DNA from: Vibrio sinaloensis DSM 21326
Lineage (GTDB): Bacteria; Pseudomonadota; Gammaproteobacteria; Enterobacterales; Vibrionaceae
DNA: 43,164 bases
Direction: 5' to 3'
Assembly: GCF_000189275.1 (NCBI RefSeq)
Contig: NZ_AEVT01000003.1
Span: forward strand, 1-43,164
Below the pieces are notes generated by a model, which was not told where the DNA came from, did no database searches, and was given only the letters and a program-made list of their open reading frames with translations. This document shows, piece after piece, positions 8,423-17,844 of the stretch. Both the position numbers and the translations under genes were made by a program. Position 1 is the stretch's first letter; each line of letters begins with the position of its first letter.

Positions 8423-8440
8423 AACTAGGAAAGATGTCTC

Positions 8441-10459
8441 ATGGGAAGGGTTATTCGCACACCTCTGCAAAAATCAATTATCTGCTGCGCTGTCGGCTTA
8501 GCAATCAACACAACCGCAATCGCTGAGGAAACCAGCTACTTTGATGAAGTGGTTGTTTGGGGCACGAAAGTCTCGAGCAATACTGAATCGTTGGGTGCGC
8601 AAGATATGTCTGTTAAACAAGCTGACCATATGTCTGATTTGTTGCGCGATATTCCAGGGGTTGATGTCGGTGGTACACACTCGGTGAATCAGCGAATAAA
8701 CATTCGTGGTTTAGGTGAAACTGAACTGGATATTCGTTTGGACGGTGCCTCTCAGCACGCCAATATGTTCCACCATATCGGTAACCTAACTCTTAACCCA
8801 GACATTCTAAAAAGTGCTGATATTCAAGTGGGTAACAACTCAGTGACTCAGAATGGTATCGGTGGGGCGGTCTACTTCGAGACCAAAGACGCAAAAGATT
8901 TGCTCCGTCATAGTGACCAAGATTTTGGTGCTCGCGTGTATGGTGGCTACGCAACTAATGCCAGCCAGCAAGGTTCCCTCACGGTTTACGGTTTGATTGG
9001 CGAGAAGACAGATGCAATGCTGTACGGGCACTATGTCAGCCGCGATGACTTTAAAGATGGCCGTGGTGAAGAAACTATCGGGCTTGCAGGAGATACTTAT
9101 AACATTCTCGGTAAAATCGGCTTTGAGCCTTCTGATTTACACCGATTTGAACTTGCTTATGACCTGTATCGTGACAGCGGCGATTATAACCCAAGACCAA
9201 ACTGGTCAGTCGATGCGATTCAATCTCGCTCGAATGACGAGTTAATGCCAACAGATTATGACCGTGACACGGTGACTTTATCTTATGAGCTAAAAGGGGA
9301 TGAGAATCGCGGTAAGGTTGCTCTATACAGCAGCAAGACCGAAATCACTCGTGATGAGTCTGACGTTCAAAGCCGTTGGCCAGGCGATCGTAAATCAGTT
9401 AATACGGCAGAAAACCGTAACCTAGGCATCAATGCAACCTTCCAAACGGATTATGCTGTCGCCGATCTTGCCAATACCGTTACTTATGGTGCCGATTACA
9501 TGGATAAAAACAGTAAGAGTACCTATGGTGGGGACAAGTACGCCGATGAAAACGCCATCAGTCGTGCGGTGTTCGTAGAAAACCAAATATTCTTAACGGA
9601 TGATTTAAGCTTTACTGCCGGCCTTCGCTACGACGACTACAAACGCAAAGCAGAGACTGGAACGGATAACTTTGATGACGTGACTTGGTCTTTGGCTACC
9701 GAATGGCAAGTGGCAACAGATTGGACGTTGTTTGCTAGCGCAAGAAGCTTATTTAAAGGGCCTGAGCTACTGGAGTCTTTTATCAAGTACCAAACTGTTG
9801 CTTTTATGGATGAGGATATCAAGGCGGAAACCGGGCTCAATACTCAAGGTGGAGTGCGCTTTGAGAAATTCATCGATGAACATTACCTTGGCGCAAACCT
9901 AACGGTCTTTAAGACGCAAATCGACGACTATATTCACGCAACATACGACCGCCCAAGCGCTAGCTATCAAATCTTTAACTATGGCGATGTTGAATTTAAA
10001 GGCTTTGAGTTAAGTGCGACTTACGGCTATGAGAACTTCACTTCTAAGGTGTCTTACTCTCGCTCAGACAACAAAGACAAAACCAATGGTGGACCTGTAT
10101 TAAGCTCATTAAGCCCGTCGTCGCGTCGCAGTATTGATGTCGGAGATAGCATCGCGTTAACGCTAGATTATCAGTCAGACCAACTAGACACGATATTTGG
10201 TTGGACATCGATTGTGGTGCTTGAGGAAGACAACGTGTTAGAAGGTGCGCCAGTGAAGGAAGCGTACAACGTACATAATCTTTACGCACAATGGATTCCA
10301 TCTAGTGTTGAGGATTTCTCCCTTACGTTCGGTATAGATAACGTGTTTGATGCTGAGTATGCGTCTCACGCGTCTAAAACCGGTGTAGTCGGCGATGTTA
10401 CCGCAGACGATTTCGAACCTGGCCGTAACTTCAAGCTTTCCGTTGCTTACCAGTTTTAA
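8441..10459 (+). CDS. TonB-dependent outer-membrane siderophore receptor
   Basis: A 672-residue receptor. The signal peptide ends near Ala28 (TTAIA|EE). A TonB box follows at about 34-40 (FDEVVVW), then the plug domain (LLRDIPGVDVGG, QRINIRGLGE, up to about residue 165) and a 22-strand barrel region ending in the outer-membrane signature with terminal Phe (NFKLSVAYQF). The position beside an AraC regulator and near vctPDGC corresponds to vctA in V. cholerae, but the sequence could equally be a ferrioxamine-type receptor, so I give no symbol. Its ligand should be handed to the VctP system. A Fur box lies immediately upstream and a terminator downstream. Confidence 0.88.
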   Translation: MGRVIRTPLQKSIICCAVGLAINTTAIAEETSYFDEVVVWGTKVSSNTESLGAQDMSVKQADHMSDLLRDIPGVDVGGTHSVNQRINIRGLGETELDIRLDGASQHANMFHHIGNLTLNPDILKSADIQVGNNSVTQNGIGGAVYFETKDAKDLLRHSDQDFGARVYGGYATNASQQGSLTVYGLIGEKTDAMLYGHYVSRDDFKDGRGEETIGLAGDTYNILGKIGFEPSDLHRFELAYDLYRDSGDYNPRPNWSVDAIQSRSNDELMPTDYDRDTVTLSYELKGDENRGKVALYSSKTEITRDESDVQSRWPGDRKSVNTAENRNLGINATFQTDYAVADLANTVTYGADYMDKNSKSTYGGDKYADENAISRAVFVENQIFLTDDLSFTAGLRYDDYKRKAETGTDNFDDVTWSLATEWQVATDWTLFASARSLFKGPELLESFIKYQTVAFMDEDIKAETGLNTQGGVRFEKFIDEHYLGANLTVFKTQIDDYIHATYDRPSASYQIFNYGDVEFKGFELSATYGYENFTSKVSYSRSDNKDKTNGGPVLSSLSPSSRRSIDVGDSIALTLDYQSDQLDTIFGWTSIVVLEEDNVLEGAPVKEAYNVHNLYAQWIPSSVEDFSLTFGIDNVFDAEYASHASKTGVVGDVTADDFEPGRNFKLSVAYQF

Positions 10460-10519
10460 GCCGTGAGCGTTATATAACAGCATATTTATTATTTTCGTCT
10501 TTTTGCTTTAAACACATTT

Positions 10520-10547
10520 GCTGCCCATATTGGGCAGCCTTTTTTTA
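10520..10547 (+). terminator. Terminator after the TonB receptor
   Basis: GCTGCCCA and TGGGCAGC form an 8-bp perfect stem with a TAT loop followed by a CC and seven T. It would end receptor transcription, with DUF2218 either reading through or using its own promoter in the short gap. Confidence 0.88.
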
Positions 10548-10563
10548 CATGGAAGAAAATACA

Positions 10564-10845
10564 ATGGTTAAATTCACCACTATTCAATCTGAGCACGCGA
10601 GCAAATATTTAACGGTGTTGTGCCGTCACTTTGCACGAAAAGTCGATTCGACATGGGATGACGATCGTGGTCACGTCACTTTTCCAATGGGTGAAGCTAG
10701 CATGCTGGTGGATCATGAAAAGCAGCAGCTCACCATCAGTTGCAGTGCGAGCGATGAAGACAAGCTCAAAGGCGTGATAGGAATTATAGAATCACATGTA
10801 CACTTGTTCGCGCGCCGAGAGCCGATTGCGCTCGTTTGGCAATAA
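10564..10845 (+). CDS. DUF2218 family protein
   Basis: A 93-residue protein matching the DUF2218 pattern: SEHASKYLTVLCRHFARKV at the N-terminus, a central strand set and the C-terminal HVHLFARREPIALVW motif. The start at 10564 is chosen because GGAAG lies about nine bases upstream; the in-frame ATG at 10549 has no ribosome-binding site. The biochemical role is unknown. Members often sit beside siderophore receptors or siderophore-iron reductases, which fits this position directly after the receptor. Confidence 0.8.
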   Translation: MVKFTTIQSEHASKYLTVLCRHFARKVDSTWDDDRGHVTFPMGEASMLVDHEKQQLTISCSASDEDKLKGVIGIIESHVHLFARREPIALVWQ

Positions 10846-10846
10846 A

Positions 10847-12454
10847 CTAAGTGAAGTGGGCCAGCTCACCAATTTGTGGTGGGTTATGGTTTAAGCTCCA
10901 CTGAATTGCTTCTTCAATCGGAATGGCTGGGCTGTAATAAAACCCTTGGATATAGTCGCAGCCATATTTGCGTAAGATCTGTAATATTTCCGGCTCCTCC
11001 ACACCTTCCGCAACCACCGTATAACCCAGCCCGTGAGCAAGTGAAATCGCGTTGAGTACGATAGAGCGGTTTCTCTCATTGTTTTCCAGTTGATAGAGAA
11101 ACGACCGGTCTATTTTTATTTGGTCAACAGGCAAGTCTCTGAGCAATGAGAGAGAGGAGTAGCCAGTGCCAAAGTCATCCAAACTAATTTTGAAGCCTAG
11201 CGACTTGAGCTTGTCCAAGAGTTGTTCTGGGCTTCTTAATCGATTAATGGCCGTGCTTTCGGTAATTTCCAACACGACGGCGTTAACAAAATCTGGGTAT
11301 TGTTGAGAGAGCCTGGTGAGCTGGTTCTCGAGATTTCTGCCCATTAAGTCTTTTGCGGATAGGTTGACGTGTATGGGGCAATGCAGGCCATGCTGAAAAA
11401 ATTGCTGGATGTCTTGCGCGACCTTATCTAGCACCCATTCAGTGATAGAGGTGATTTTATTGCTCTGCTCAGCAACAGGGATAAAGTCGATAGGGCTGAT
11501 GGTGGTGCCATCGGGCTTTATCCAGCGCATTAACGCCTCATAGCCACACACCACGTCGAGTTTACTGCACACGATAGGTTGGTAGTAGACACGGAACTCG
11601 TCGCGTTCTAGCGCTTCGTCAATCGCGCGTGAGATTTGCAGTTTTTTCCGAGCTCCTTGACTCATTGAAGGCTTAAAGCGGGTGATCTCCTGACCGCTTT
11701 TTTTCGCCCAATACATGGCAACATCGGCAGCATTGATTACCTGCTCGGCATCACGGCCTTGTTGTGGGAAGCTGCTGATGCCAATGATGGCACTGGTCGT
11801 CAGTTCAAAACCATCGATCGAGAAGGTTTTTTTCAGCGACGAGTTGATTTGATTCGCCAAGGTTTGGCTACTGATGTCATCTCTATTAGGGCAAATTATC
11901 ACAAACTCGTCACCACCTATCCGTGCCACAAAATCCCCTTTTTCTATGTAGGTTGCGATGCGTTGGCCTATTTGAATCAGCAGTTGATCTCCGCAAAAAT
12001 GACCCATTCCGTCGTTCACTTGTTTGAAGTTCACGACATCCAAAAGCATCAGTTGAAACGGGACTTCTCCTTCAATGAGGCAATTGATGGTCTCTATACA
12101 GTGCTTTCGATTTGGCAGACTGGTAAGCGGGTCGTGTAACGCGTTGTATTTTTCTTCCTCGGCCAGATTGTGCAGTTTATCGATAGTATTGAGACTGAAG
12201 CGGGTCACCATGTAAACGAAAATACTGCCGCAAAACAGAATGATAGACAGACCGAACACAACCGCATCAATGGTTTGACTAACAATGAGAGAGACAAGGA
12301 CAGAGGTATATCCCAGAATAAAACTGGTTATCAGTATGCTCAGGGCTTGCCAACCTTTATGGCGAGTTTTGGCGCAGATACCTCTTGCAGTTACCAACCC
12401 GAAGATCAGTAACAAAACACCAGCCAAAATAAGTGCGATCGCTAATGTAAACAA
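10847..12454 (-). CDS. Membrane GGDEF-EAL protein (c-di-GMP turnover)
   Basis: A 535-residue protein with two or three N-terminal membrane helices (about 1-85), no sensor domain, a GGDEF domain with intact GGDEF at 180-184 in ARIGGDEFVI, and an EAL domain with EAL at 306-308 plus VLEITES, DDFGTGYSS and EGVEE intact. Both diguanylate cyclase and phosphodiesterase activity are therefore possible. The RxxD inhibitory site is absent (EKGD in its place). It probably tunes motility versus biofilm. The last codon lies one base from the converging DUF2218 gene. Confidence 0.9.
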   Translation of the reverse strand: MFTLAIALILAGVLLLIFGLVTARGICAKTRHKGWQALSILITSFILGYTSVLVSLIVSQTIDAVVFGLSIILFCGSIFVYMVTRFSLNTIDKLHNLAEEEKYNALHDPLTSLPNRKHCIETINCLIEGEVPFQLMLLDVVNFKQVNDGMGHFCGDQLLIQIGQRIATYIEKGDFVARIGGDEFVIICPNRDDISSQTLANQINSSLKKTFSIDGFELTTSAIIGISSFPQQGRDAEQVINAADVAMYWAKKSGQEITRFKPSMSQGARKKLQISRAIDEALERDEFRVYYQPIVCSKLDVVCGYEALMRWIKPDGTTISPIDFIPVAEQSNKITSITEWVLDKVAQDIQQFFQHGLHCPIHVNLSAKDLMGRNLENQLTRLSQQYPDFVNAVVLEITESTAINRLRSPEQLLDKLKSLGFKISLDDFGTGYSSLSLLRDLPVDQIKIDRSFLYQLENNERNRSIVLNAISLAHGLGYTVVAEGVEEPEILQILRKYGCDYIQGFYYSPAIPIEEAIQWSLNHNPPQIGELAHFT

Positions 12455-12744
12455 GTTGACACCTTATGCAGTCAGGAACGCTGTTATGGATACCACCCTA
12501 AACCATCAGTTTGGTCAAATGGTTTGCAGTACTAACAGTGTAGGTCTCAACCTGCTAATTATAAAATTAACATTAATTTTCATCTGTGAATTAAATCAAC
12601 AGTTGCTTTAGATCAACAAAATTTATTTGTTTTGTTGAAAATGAGCAAAGAAAGTTGAAAGATTCAAAAATAATTGAATAATGGGGTAATAACGATACAA
12701 GCAAAGTGCTTTCAATACTCGGTCTGAAACAGGATACATCCCTT

Positions 12745-13938
12745 ATGTCTAACTCGTTTGTGCTGGTCATCAACTCTGGTAGCTCATCCCTTAAGTTTGC
12801 GGTCATTGACTCTCAGTCTGGTGACGCCATCGTTACTGGTCTTGGAGAGTGCTTCGGTCTTCCGGAGGCTGTGATCAGTTGGAAACACAATGGTGAGAAA
12901 ACAGAAGAAGCCATTACTGCTCCAGACAACCATCACCAACATGCAATCAATCGAATTGTGGCCCTAATGGAATCATTGGGCTTTACTAATGAGCTCGTTG
13001 CCGTTGGTCACCGTATCGTTCATGGTGGCGAAAAATTCACTTCTACAGTACGTATTAATGATGAAGTACTTGCAGAAATTGAAGACTTGTCTGATCTGGC
13101 TCCGCTCCACAACCCAGCAGGCGCAAAAGGTATTAAGGCGGCAATGCAAGCCTTCCCAAGCCTACCTCAATTTGCTGTTTTCGATACTGCGTTCCACCAA
13201 ACAATGCCTCAAAAAGCCTTCACTGGTGCGATTTCAAACGAACTGTACAAAGAGTACGGCATCCGTCGATACGGTTTCCACGGCACTAGCCATTATTTTG
13301 TAAGCCGAGAAGCGGCTAAGATGCTTAATAAGCCTGTAGAGCAAGCGAGCTTTATCTCCGTTCACTTAGGTAACGGCGCTTCAGTGTGTGCGATTGAAAA
13401 TGGCCAATCAGTTGATACCTCAATGGGCTTCACGCCACTTGCTGGCTTGATGATGGGCACTCGCTCTGGTGACCTTGATCCGGGTATCATTGAGTTCCTA
13501 ATGAAAAAAGGTTGGAGCCAAGAGAAAGTATTCGAAACACTAAACAAGAAGTCAGGTTTCTTAGGTGTATCGGGCCTAACGTCAGACGCTCGCGGTATTC
13601 TTGAAGCAATGGAAGAAGGCCACGAAGGCGCGAAGCTAGCGTTTGAAGTCTTTACTTACCGCGTAGCTAAGTACATCGGCTCTTACATGATTCCTTTAAA
13701 CAGCCTAGATGCGGTGATCTTTACTGGCGGCATCGGCGAAAACTCACTGCCAATTCGACGCGAAATCCTAGCAAATTTAAAACTGCTTGGTTTCGTTGAA
13801 GACGAGAAGGGCAACGAGGAAGCACGCTTTGGCGCAGCCGGGATTATCGCTAAGTCCGAGCTGCTAGACGCCGTTGCAATGGTTATTCCAACTAACGAAG
13901 AATTCGTGATTGCGCAGCAGTCGGTAGAGCTTCTGTAA
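12745..13938 (+). CDS. ackA: Acetate kinase
   Basis: A 397-residue acetate kinase, normal length, interconverting acetyl phosphate + ADP and acetate + ATP. It has NSGSSSLKF at the N-terminus, the phosphate-loop region SVHLGNGAS, the active-site segments GHRIVHGG and RYGFHGTSH, and IFTGGIGENS near the C-terminus. The Met at 12745 is the family start. No phosphotransacetylase gene is adjacent, so this is probably a second, stand-alone copy. Its final 15 codons, stop and terminator are repeated three times further downstream (about 18.0, 22.9 and 28.1 kb), marking the gene end as a repeated insertion point. Confidence 0.96.
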   Translation: MSNSFVLVINSGSSSLKFAVIDSQSGDAIVTGLGECFGLPEAVISWKHNGEKTEEAITAPDNHHQHAINRIVALMESLGFTNELVAVGHRIVHGGEKFTSTVRINDEVLAEIEDLSDLAPLHNPAGAKGIKAAMQAFPSLPQFAVFDTAFHQTMPQKAFTGAISNELYKEYGIRRYGFHGTSHYFVSREAAKMLNKPVEQASFISVHLGNGASVCAIENGQSVDTSMGFTPLAGLMMGTRSGDLDPGIIEFLMKKGWSQEKVFETLNKKSGFLGVSGLTSDARGILEAMEEGHEGAKLAFEVFTYRVAKYIGSYMIPLNSLDAVIFTGGIGENSLPIRREILANLKLLGFVEDEKGNEEARFGAAGIIAKSELLDAVAMVIPTNEEFVIAQQSVELL

Positions 13939-14115
13939 CAGACTCTACAACTAGAATAAGCAAAAGCGAGCCCCAGTGGCTCGCTTTTTTTTGTTCTAAT
14001 GTTGGAGATACCATCGCAAAGCAGGTGTGGCGATACAAAAGAAATGAGTCACATTGATTTTTGTTACTCACCTTTGCAGACCTCAAGCCTAAAGGGCTGT
14101 GCTTAGTTGTTTGCC
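13894..14115 (+). repeat. ackA 3'-end repeat, reference copy
   Basis: This segment contains the last 15 ackA codons (NEEFVIAQQSVELL-stop), the terminator and about 125 bp beyond it. Related copies occur at 17972-18237, 22881-23050 and 28054-28188. The part after the terminator (13993-14115) is shared mainly with the 18-kb copy: GAGATACCATCGCAAAGCAG and GACCTCAAGCCTAAAGGG are identical in both. This copy is the intact gene end and the likely original target. Confidence 0.85.
13963..13992 (+). terminator. ackA terminator
   Basis: AGCGAGCC and GGCTCGCT form an 8-bp stem with a CCAGT loop followed by a run of T. The same hairpin recurs almost unchanged at 22995-23020 and in decayed form at about 18.08 and 28.16 kb. 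Confidence 0.92.
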
Positions 14116-14197
14116 CCACTTCGAGTTAGAGCGTAAGTAAGAAGACTCTAGAATGTATGACAATTTCTACTATATCCATCAATTATCGCCACGAATA

Positions 14198-15079
14198 TCA
14201 AATCAATTGACGCTTGATTTTTGATACTTCCCGTATTTTCTCAGCTAATGTTTGAACGGTACTAAGCTCACTTTTGCCTGGAGCACACATCAGCCTTAGT
14301 TCGCAACGCAAAGTTGGTGAGACGCTCTGGCGAGAGACTTGCTTTTTCCAATCATCGGGAAAGGCTAGACCAGGGATTAGTGATGTGCCATATCCTGATG
14401 CCACGATAGAAAACAGTGCAGCAGTGTCAGAAACTGTTGTTTTTATATTCAGTTTCTGACCATGCTCATCAAACAAGTCTTGGACGAATTTCTCACACCC
14501 GGAGGATGACACAATAATCGGTTTGTCGTCCAAACTCACTAAATTAACAATCGATGTTTTCGGAAGCCCAAACGGAGAAATAAAGTAAAACTCATCCTCG
14601 AAGAGTAACTCACTGCAAGCAGGATCCATGTTGTATGCGATACCAATATCTGCGATTCCTGCTTTTACCCAATGCTCCACTTCTTGGTCAGTGCCAGAAA
14701 ATAAGTTGATCTCTAGGTCTGGGTGTGTTCTTCGAGTACTAGCCAAGATTTCAGAAAGGATGACGCGAGACACGCAGTTGATTGTCGCAACATTCACTGA
14801 ACCCGTTATGGAGGAGCCCGCGAGCTCTAAAATACTATTTATGGCGCTAAGTGCGATGGATGCAGATTCACTTGCTGCTAATCCGGCAGCGGTGAGAGCA
14901 ACACCTCTCGATTCTCGGATTGCAATTGGCGTCTCTAGAACAGTTTCAATAGCTTTCACTGCATGGCTGACGGCAGCTTGCGTTACGTGGAGCTGCTCAG
15001 CTGTTCGACTGATGCTTCCAGTCTCTCGAAGTGAATCTAATGTCTTCAGCATCATTACACTGATATTAGCATTTTTCAT
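14198..15079 (-). CDS. LysR-family regulator
   Basis: A 293-residue LysR protein with its helix-turn-helix at about 8-65 (TGSISRTAEQLHVTQAAVSH) and a normal effector domain (VNVATINCVSRVILSEIL, then GYGTSLIPGLAF). It is divergent from the uronate-dehydrogenase-like gene across a 150-bp gap containing a CTAAT-N12-ATTAG inverted repeat, the usual arrangement for a LysR regulator and its target. It is the first gene of module 1 downstream of ackA. Confidence 0.9.
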   Translation of the reverse strand: MKNANISVMMLKTLDSLRETGSISRTAEQLHVTQAAVSHAVKAIETVLETPIAIRESRGVALTAAGLAASESASIALSAINSILELAGSSITGSVNVATINCVSRVILSEILASTRRTHPDLEINLFSGTDQEVEHWVKAGIADIGIAYNMDPACSELLFEDEFYFISPFGLPKTSIVNLVSLDDKPIIVSSSGCEKFVQDLFDEHGQKLNIKTTVSDTAALFSIVASGYGTSLIPGLAFPDDWKKQVSRQSVSPTLRCELRLMCAPGKSELSTVQTLAEKIREVSKIKRQLI

Positions 15080-15104
15080 ATCGGTATTAAATTATGTCAA
15101 TTTA

Positions 15105-15126
15105 CTAATGTCATTATGGTAATTAG
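15105..15126. promoter_or_regulatory. Candidate LysR operator
   Basis: CTAAT and ATTAG are inverted arms separated by 12 bases, 25 bp upstream of the LysR start codon in the divergent promoter region. The shape (short AT-rich arms, 11-12 bp spacing) suits LysR-family autoregulatory sites. No experimental support. Confidence 0.4.
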
Positions 15127-15229
15127 TCTAGTTCCAAATTGAAAGCGCAAACTCAAGTTCAAACTAACCGTGCTTGGTAATTAGGCGTTGCGCGCACATG
15201 AACGTTGTATCATTCATTGGAGGTGAGAG

Positions 15230-16060
15230 ATGTCTAAAACAATTTTAATTACAGGCTCAAACGGTAGAATTGGTTCTGCATTGGTAAAGTATGTTGATGC
15301 CTTCTTCCCCGATCACAAATTGATCCTTGCAGATTTGAGCGTCGATGATAAACGAGGAATAAAACTAGATATTAGTGATTTAGCGGCCACTCGTTCAGTA
15401 TTTCAAGAGAATGATGTTGATGTTGTTGTTCATTTAGCGGGACTTGCTTCTCCTGATACGCCATTCGAGCATTTGCTACCAGCCAATATTATAGGTGCTT
15501 ACAACGTTTTCCAAAGTGCCCATGAAAGTGGGGTTCGGCGTATTGTGTATGCAAGTAGTGCGCAAACGATCGAAGGTTACCCACTTGATATTCAAGTTAA
15601 AGAGGGGATGCCTACGCGTCCAAAAAACCTTTACGGTGTCAGTAAAGTGTTTGGCGAAGCATTAGGTGCATACTATGCATATCAAAAAAATACACAGGTA
15701 GTTGCGGTTCGAATTGGTGCTTTTGAGTATCAGCAAGAATGGAACAAAATGAGTTCAAGAGATTTGAGTGCATGGAGTGAGCCGCAAGACCTCTGCTCAC
15801 TACTAATTAATAGTATTCAGGCTGAATTAAGTGATGAACCTTTCGTCATTGCGCATGGAATCTCAAATAATCGCTTTAAGAGATTGGACATCACTGAAAC
15901 CAAAAGAGCTCTTGGCTATGACCCAAAAGCTGATGCGTTCGATGCTTGGAACATGAATTTTGCAGTAGAAAGCGAACCTAGCTCCCTCGCTGAAGAGTCT
16001 CAGACCAACGAGCTGCTCTTTTGGAAAAGCTTAAGTACATATTCTGCCATAAAAATGTAA
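15230..16060 (+). CDS. Uronate-dehydrogenase-like NAD-dependent SDR
   Basis: A 276-residue extended SDR. The Rossmann motif is ILITGSNGRIG (5-15), VVVHLAGLAS marks the cofactor site, SSAQTIEGYP carries the catalytic serine region, and LYGVSKVFGE supplies the YxxxK pair. NIIGAYNVFQ and the late LSAWSEPQDLCSL segment match my memory of bacterial uronate dehydrogenases, which oxidise galacturonate or glucuronate to the aldarolactone. The substrate is therefore probably a uronate, but this is inferred. The ATG has a strong GGAGGTGAG ribosome-binding site. The divergent LysR gene likely regulates it. It belongs to ackA module 1. Confidence 0.75.
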   Translation: MSKTILITGSNGRIGSALVKYVDAFFPDHKLILADLSVDDKRGIKLDISDLAATRSVFQENDVDVVVHLAGLASPDTPFEHLLPANIIGAYNVFQSAHESGVRRIVYASSAQTIEGYPLDIQVKEGMPTRPKNLYGVSKVFGEALGAYYAYQKNTQVVAVRIGAFEYQQEWNKMSSRDLSAWSEPQDLCSLLINSIQAELSDEPFVIAHGISNNRFKRLDITETKRALGYDPKADAFDAWNMNFAVESEPSSLAEESQTNELLFWKSLSTYSAIKM

Positions 16061-16080
16061 CTCATTTTTGTCCATTAGCG
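16061..16080 (+). repeat. Direct repeat CTCATTTTTGTCCA, left copy
   Basis: The 14-mer CTCATTTTTGTCCA occurs here, right after the SDR stop codon, and again at 17964-17977. In both places a TTAGCG follows within about ten bases. The two copies flank the SEC-C gene and hint that this gene was inserted or exchanged as a unit at a module boundary. Confidence 0.5.
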
Positions 16081-16173
16081 AGATAGCATGGCTGATAGGT
16101 GATAAATTTCCTCTCTGACTATCGGAAAATTCTGCCGTGATTAACCGCAAAGGGGCCGTTTTGATGAGTTGAG

Positions 16174-17844
16174 CTACTTGCCGTGACATTTTTTATACTT
16201 TTTACCAGAGTTACAGTAAGGGCAAATGTCATTCCGGCCAACCTTCTCCTTGGGAAGAGCGGTTACAGGTGTGGGCAAAACATTGTTCCTCTGAGGCATG
16301 TATGACTTAGGTTGGGTGATTTTAGGCCAAGCAATTGCAATCCTGTTTAACTCGTCAACCATACTTTGACTGGTCTCAAAAGGATGACCATTAGCCATAA
16401 AGCAGGCATAGAACTTACTCCAACGACTTTCCTCTTCTATGCTGAGCTGGTTAGTTCTCAATAAGTTATCAATTGCTTCAAGATAACCGGGGCACAGGTT
16501 TTCAATTTTAGTCTTTACATCAGAAGGGCAGTTAGGATCCCAATAGCTAAATACGAAGTTATTTAAGCCCTCTCTCATCTCATTTGGATCATTTCCAGCA
16601 TGTTTTAGTACTAGTGAACCAAGCTCATATCTAGCAACTGGATTTCCACTAAAACTCCCTGCATCATGAGTAAGGCCTATATACCTATGATAATAAGAAA
16701 AGGCCTTTTCTAGTTGCTCTCGGTTCTTAGAAGTGTTGCTTAATGTTCGGCCTGCACTAAGAAGAGCTTCAACATGGCCATTATCAATGGCTTTGGAAAT
16801 AAAGTGCCAATATTTCTCCAAATTGTCCTGGTGTAGGTACAATTTAGCCACCTTATACTGGGATTCTGGGTAACCTAAGTTAGCTGCTTCGGTAAGCAGT
16901 TTCGTTGCACGGTGAATGTCTTTTTCAACGATCTCGCCTTTAGTATATTCCACACTAAGTATATCAAGCGCTAATGGGTGACCTTGTTCCGAAGCCTCTT
17001 CTAAAAATTGGATAGCTTCTTTTTCGTCCTCTTTATTCCTGTCTTTGAGATTAAGCAGTTGATAACCATAGTATGCTTTACCGTTGAGGTTTCCCCCGTA
17101 CGCAGCAGAGCTGAAATGACAAAGTGCTTTGTCTTCGTTTGGCTCGCAACCTAAGTCACCCAAGTATGCTATTCCAAGCTGAAATTGCGAATCTGCATGA
17201 TTCCTATTGTCAGGAGATTCCAATAAATGTAAGGCATGCCTCATTTCTTCACCGTCATAAAACCTTGCGAAAGGGTCTGCATCAGGACCGAACAGGGTCT
17301 CATGAAGCCTTTGGTTACGCATTTGAATCAGAGCCATCGCAACCTCATAATTAGAATCAGGATCGTTTTTAAATAGAGCCTTGTATGCATTTTCTTTTAA
17401 GTCTGATTCTGAATCTGCGGAATGGTTAAACTCGTAAGATAAGGAAGTCCTGCCTTGGATCGAAGTTAGAATCATCTCGATAGCTTTACATAACAGCAGC
17501 AACGCTTCTTTCGCTAACTCCTTTAGGTTTAACTCACGCTTTGGGAATTGCTCTGGATGTGCTGCCCTGTTTCCATTCAAGCGGATCTGGTGGAGCGAGT
17601 TTACGATTTCGCTATTGAATTCTCCTGTTGATTTAAGCTTTTCAACTAGGTCATATAGTTCAGCCTTAGGATGCTCTTCCCCGTACTCACGTAGTAAATC
17701 CCTACAAAGCTCAACCAATAGTGATCTGATAAGAATTAGAGTTTGCCCTGGTGCAATGCTGTAATAACTCTTTGCCTGTTTATATTTGAGGCCTATCTCT
17801 TCATTAAAGCTACAAATAAAATCAATATCATCTAACGTGTTCAA
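16174..17844 (-). CDS. DUF4145-like / Sel1-repeat / SEC-C zinc-motif protein
   Basis: A 556-residue protein. The N-terminal 130 residues resemble DUF4145 (SIAPGQTLILIRSLLVELCR, then LHQIRLNGNRAAHPEQF). The middle, about 215-400, contains Sel1-type repeats such as AIQFLEEASEQGHPLALDIL and ATKLLTEAANLGYPESQYKV. The C-terminus is a SEC-C zinc motif (GRNDICPYCNSGKKYKKCHG). DUF4145 and SEC-C domains recur in phage-defence and nucleic-acid-associated proteins, so a defence role is possible but unproven. The start is a TTG with AGGAAGTG upstream. It is oriented against its neighbours and lies between two 14-bp direct repeats. Confidence 0.75.
   Translation of the reverse strand: MNTLDDIDFICSFNEEIGLKYKQAKSYYSIAPGQTLILIRSLLVELCRDLLREYGEEHPKAELYDLVEKLKSTGEFNSEIVNSLHQIRLNGNRAAHPEQFPKRELNLKELAKEALLLLCKAIEMILTSIQGRTSLSYEFNHSADSESDLKENAYKALFKNDPDSNYEVAMALIQMRNQRLHETLFGPDADPFARFYDGEEMRHALHLLESPDNRNHADSQFQLGIAYLGDLGCEPNEDKALCHFSSAAYGGNLNGKAYYGYQLLNLKDRNKEDEKEAIQFLEEASEQGHPLALDILSVEYTKGEIVEKDIHRATKLLTEAANLGYPESQYKVAKLYLHQDNLEKYWHFISKAIDNGHVEALLSAGRTLSNTSKNREQLEKAFSYYHRYIGLTHDAGSFSGNPVARYELGSLVLKHAGNDPNEMREGLNNFVFSYWDPNCPSDVKTKIENLCPGYLEAIDNLLRTNQLSIEEESRWSKFYACFMANGHPFETSQSMVDELNRIAIAWPKITQPKSYMPQRNNVLPTPVTALPKEKVGRNDICPYCNSGKKYKKCHGK

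Noticed and set aside
14274..15122. Plus-strand readings opposite the LysR gene at 14.2-15.1 kb
   Set aside because: They are shadows of the LysR gene, whose helix-turn-helix and effector domain are clear on the minus strand.
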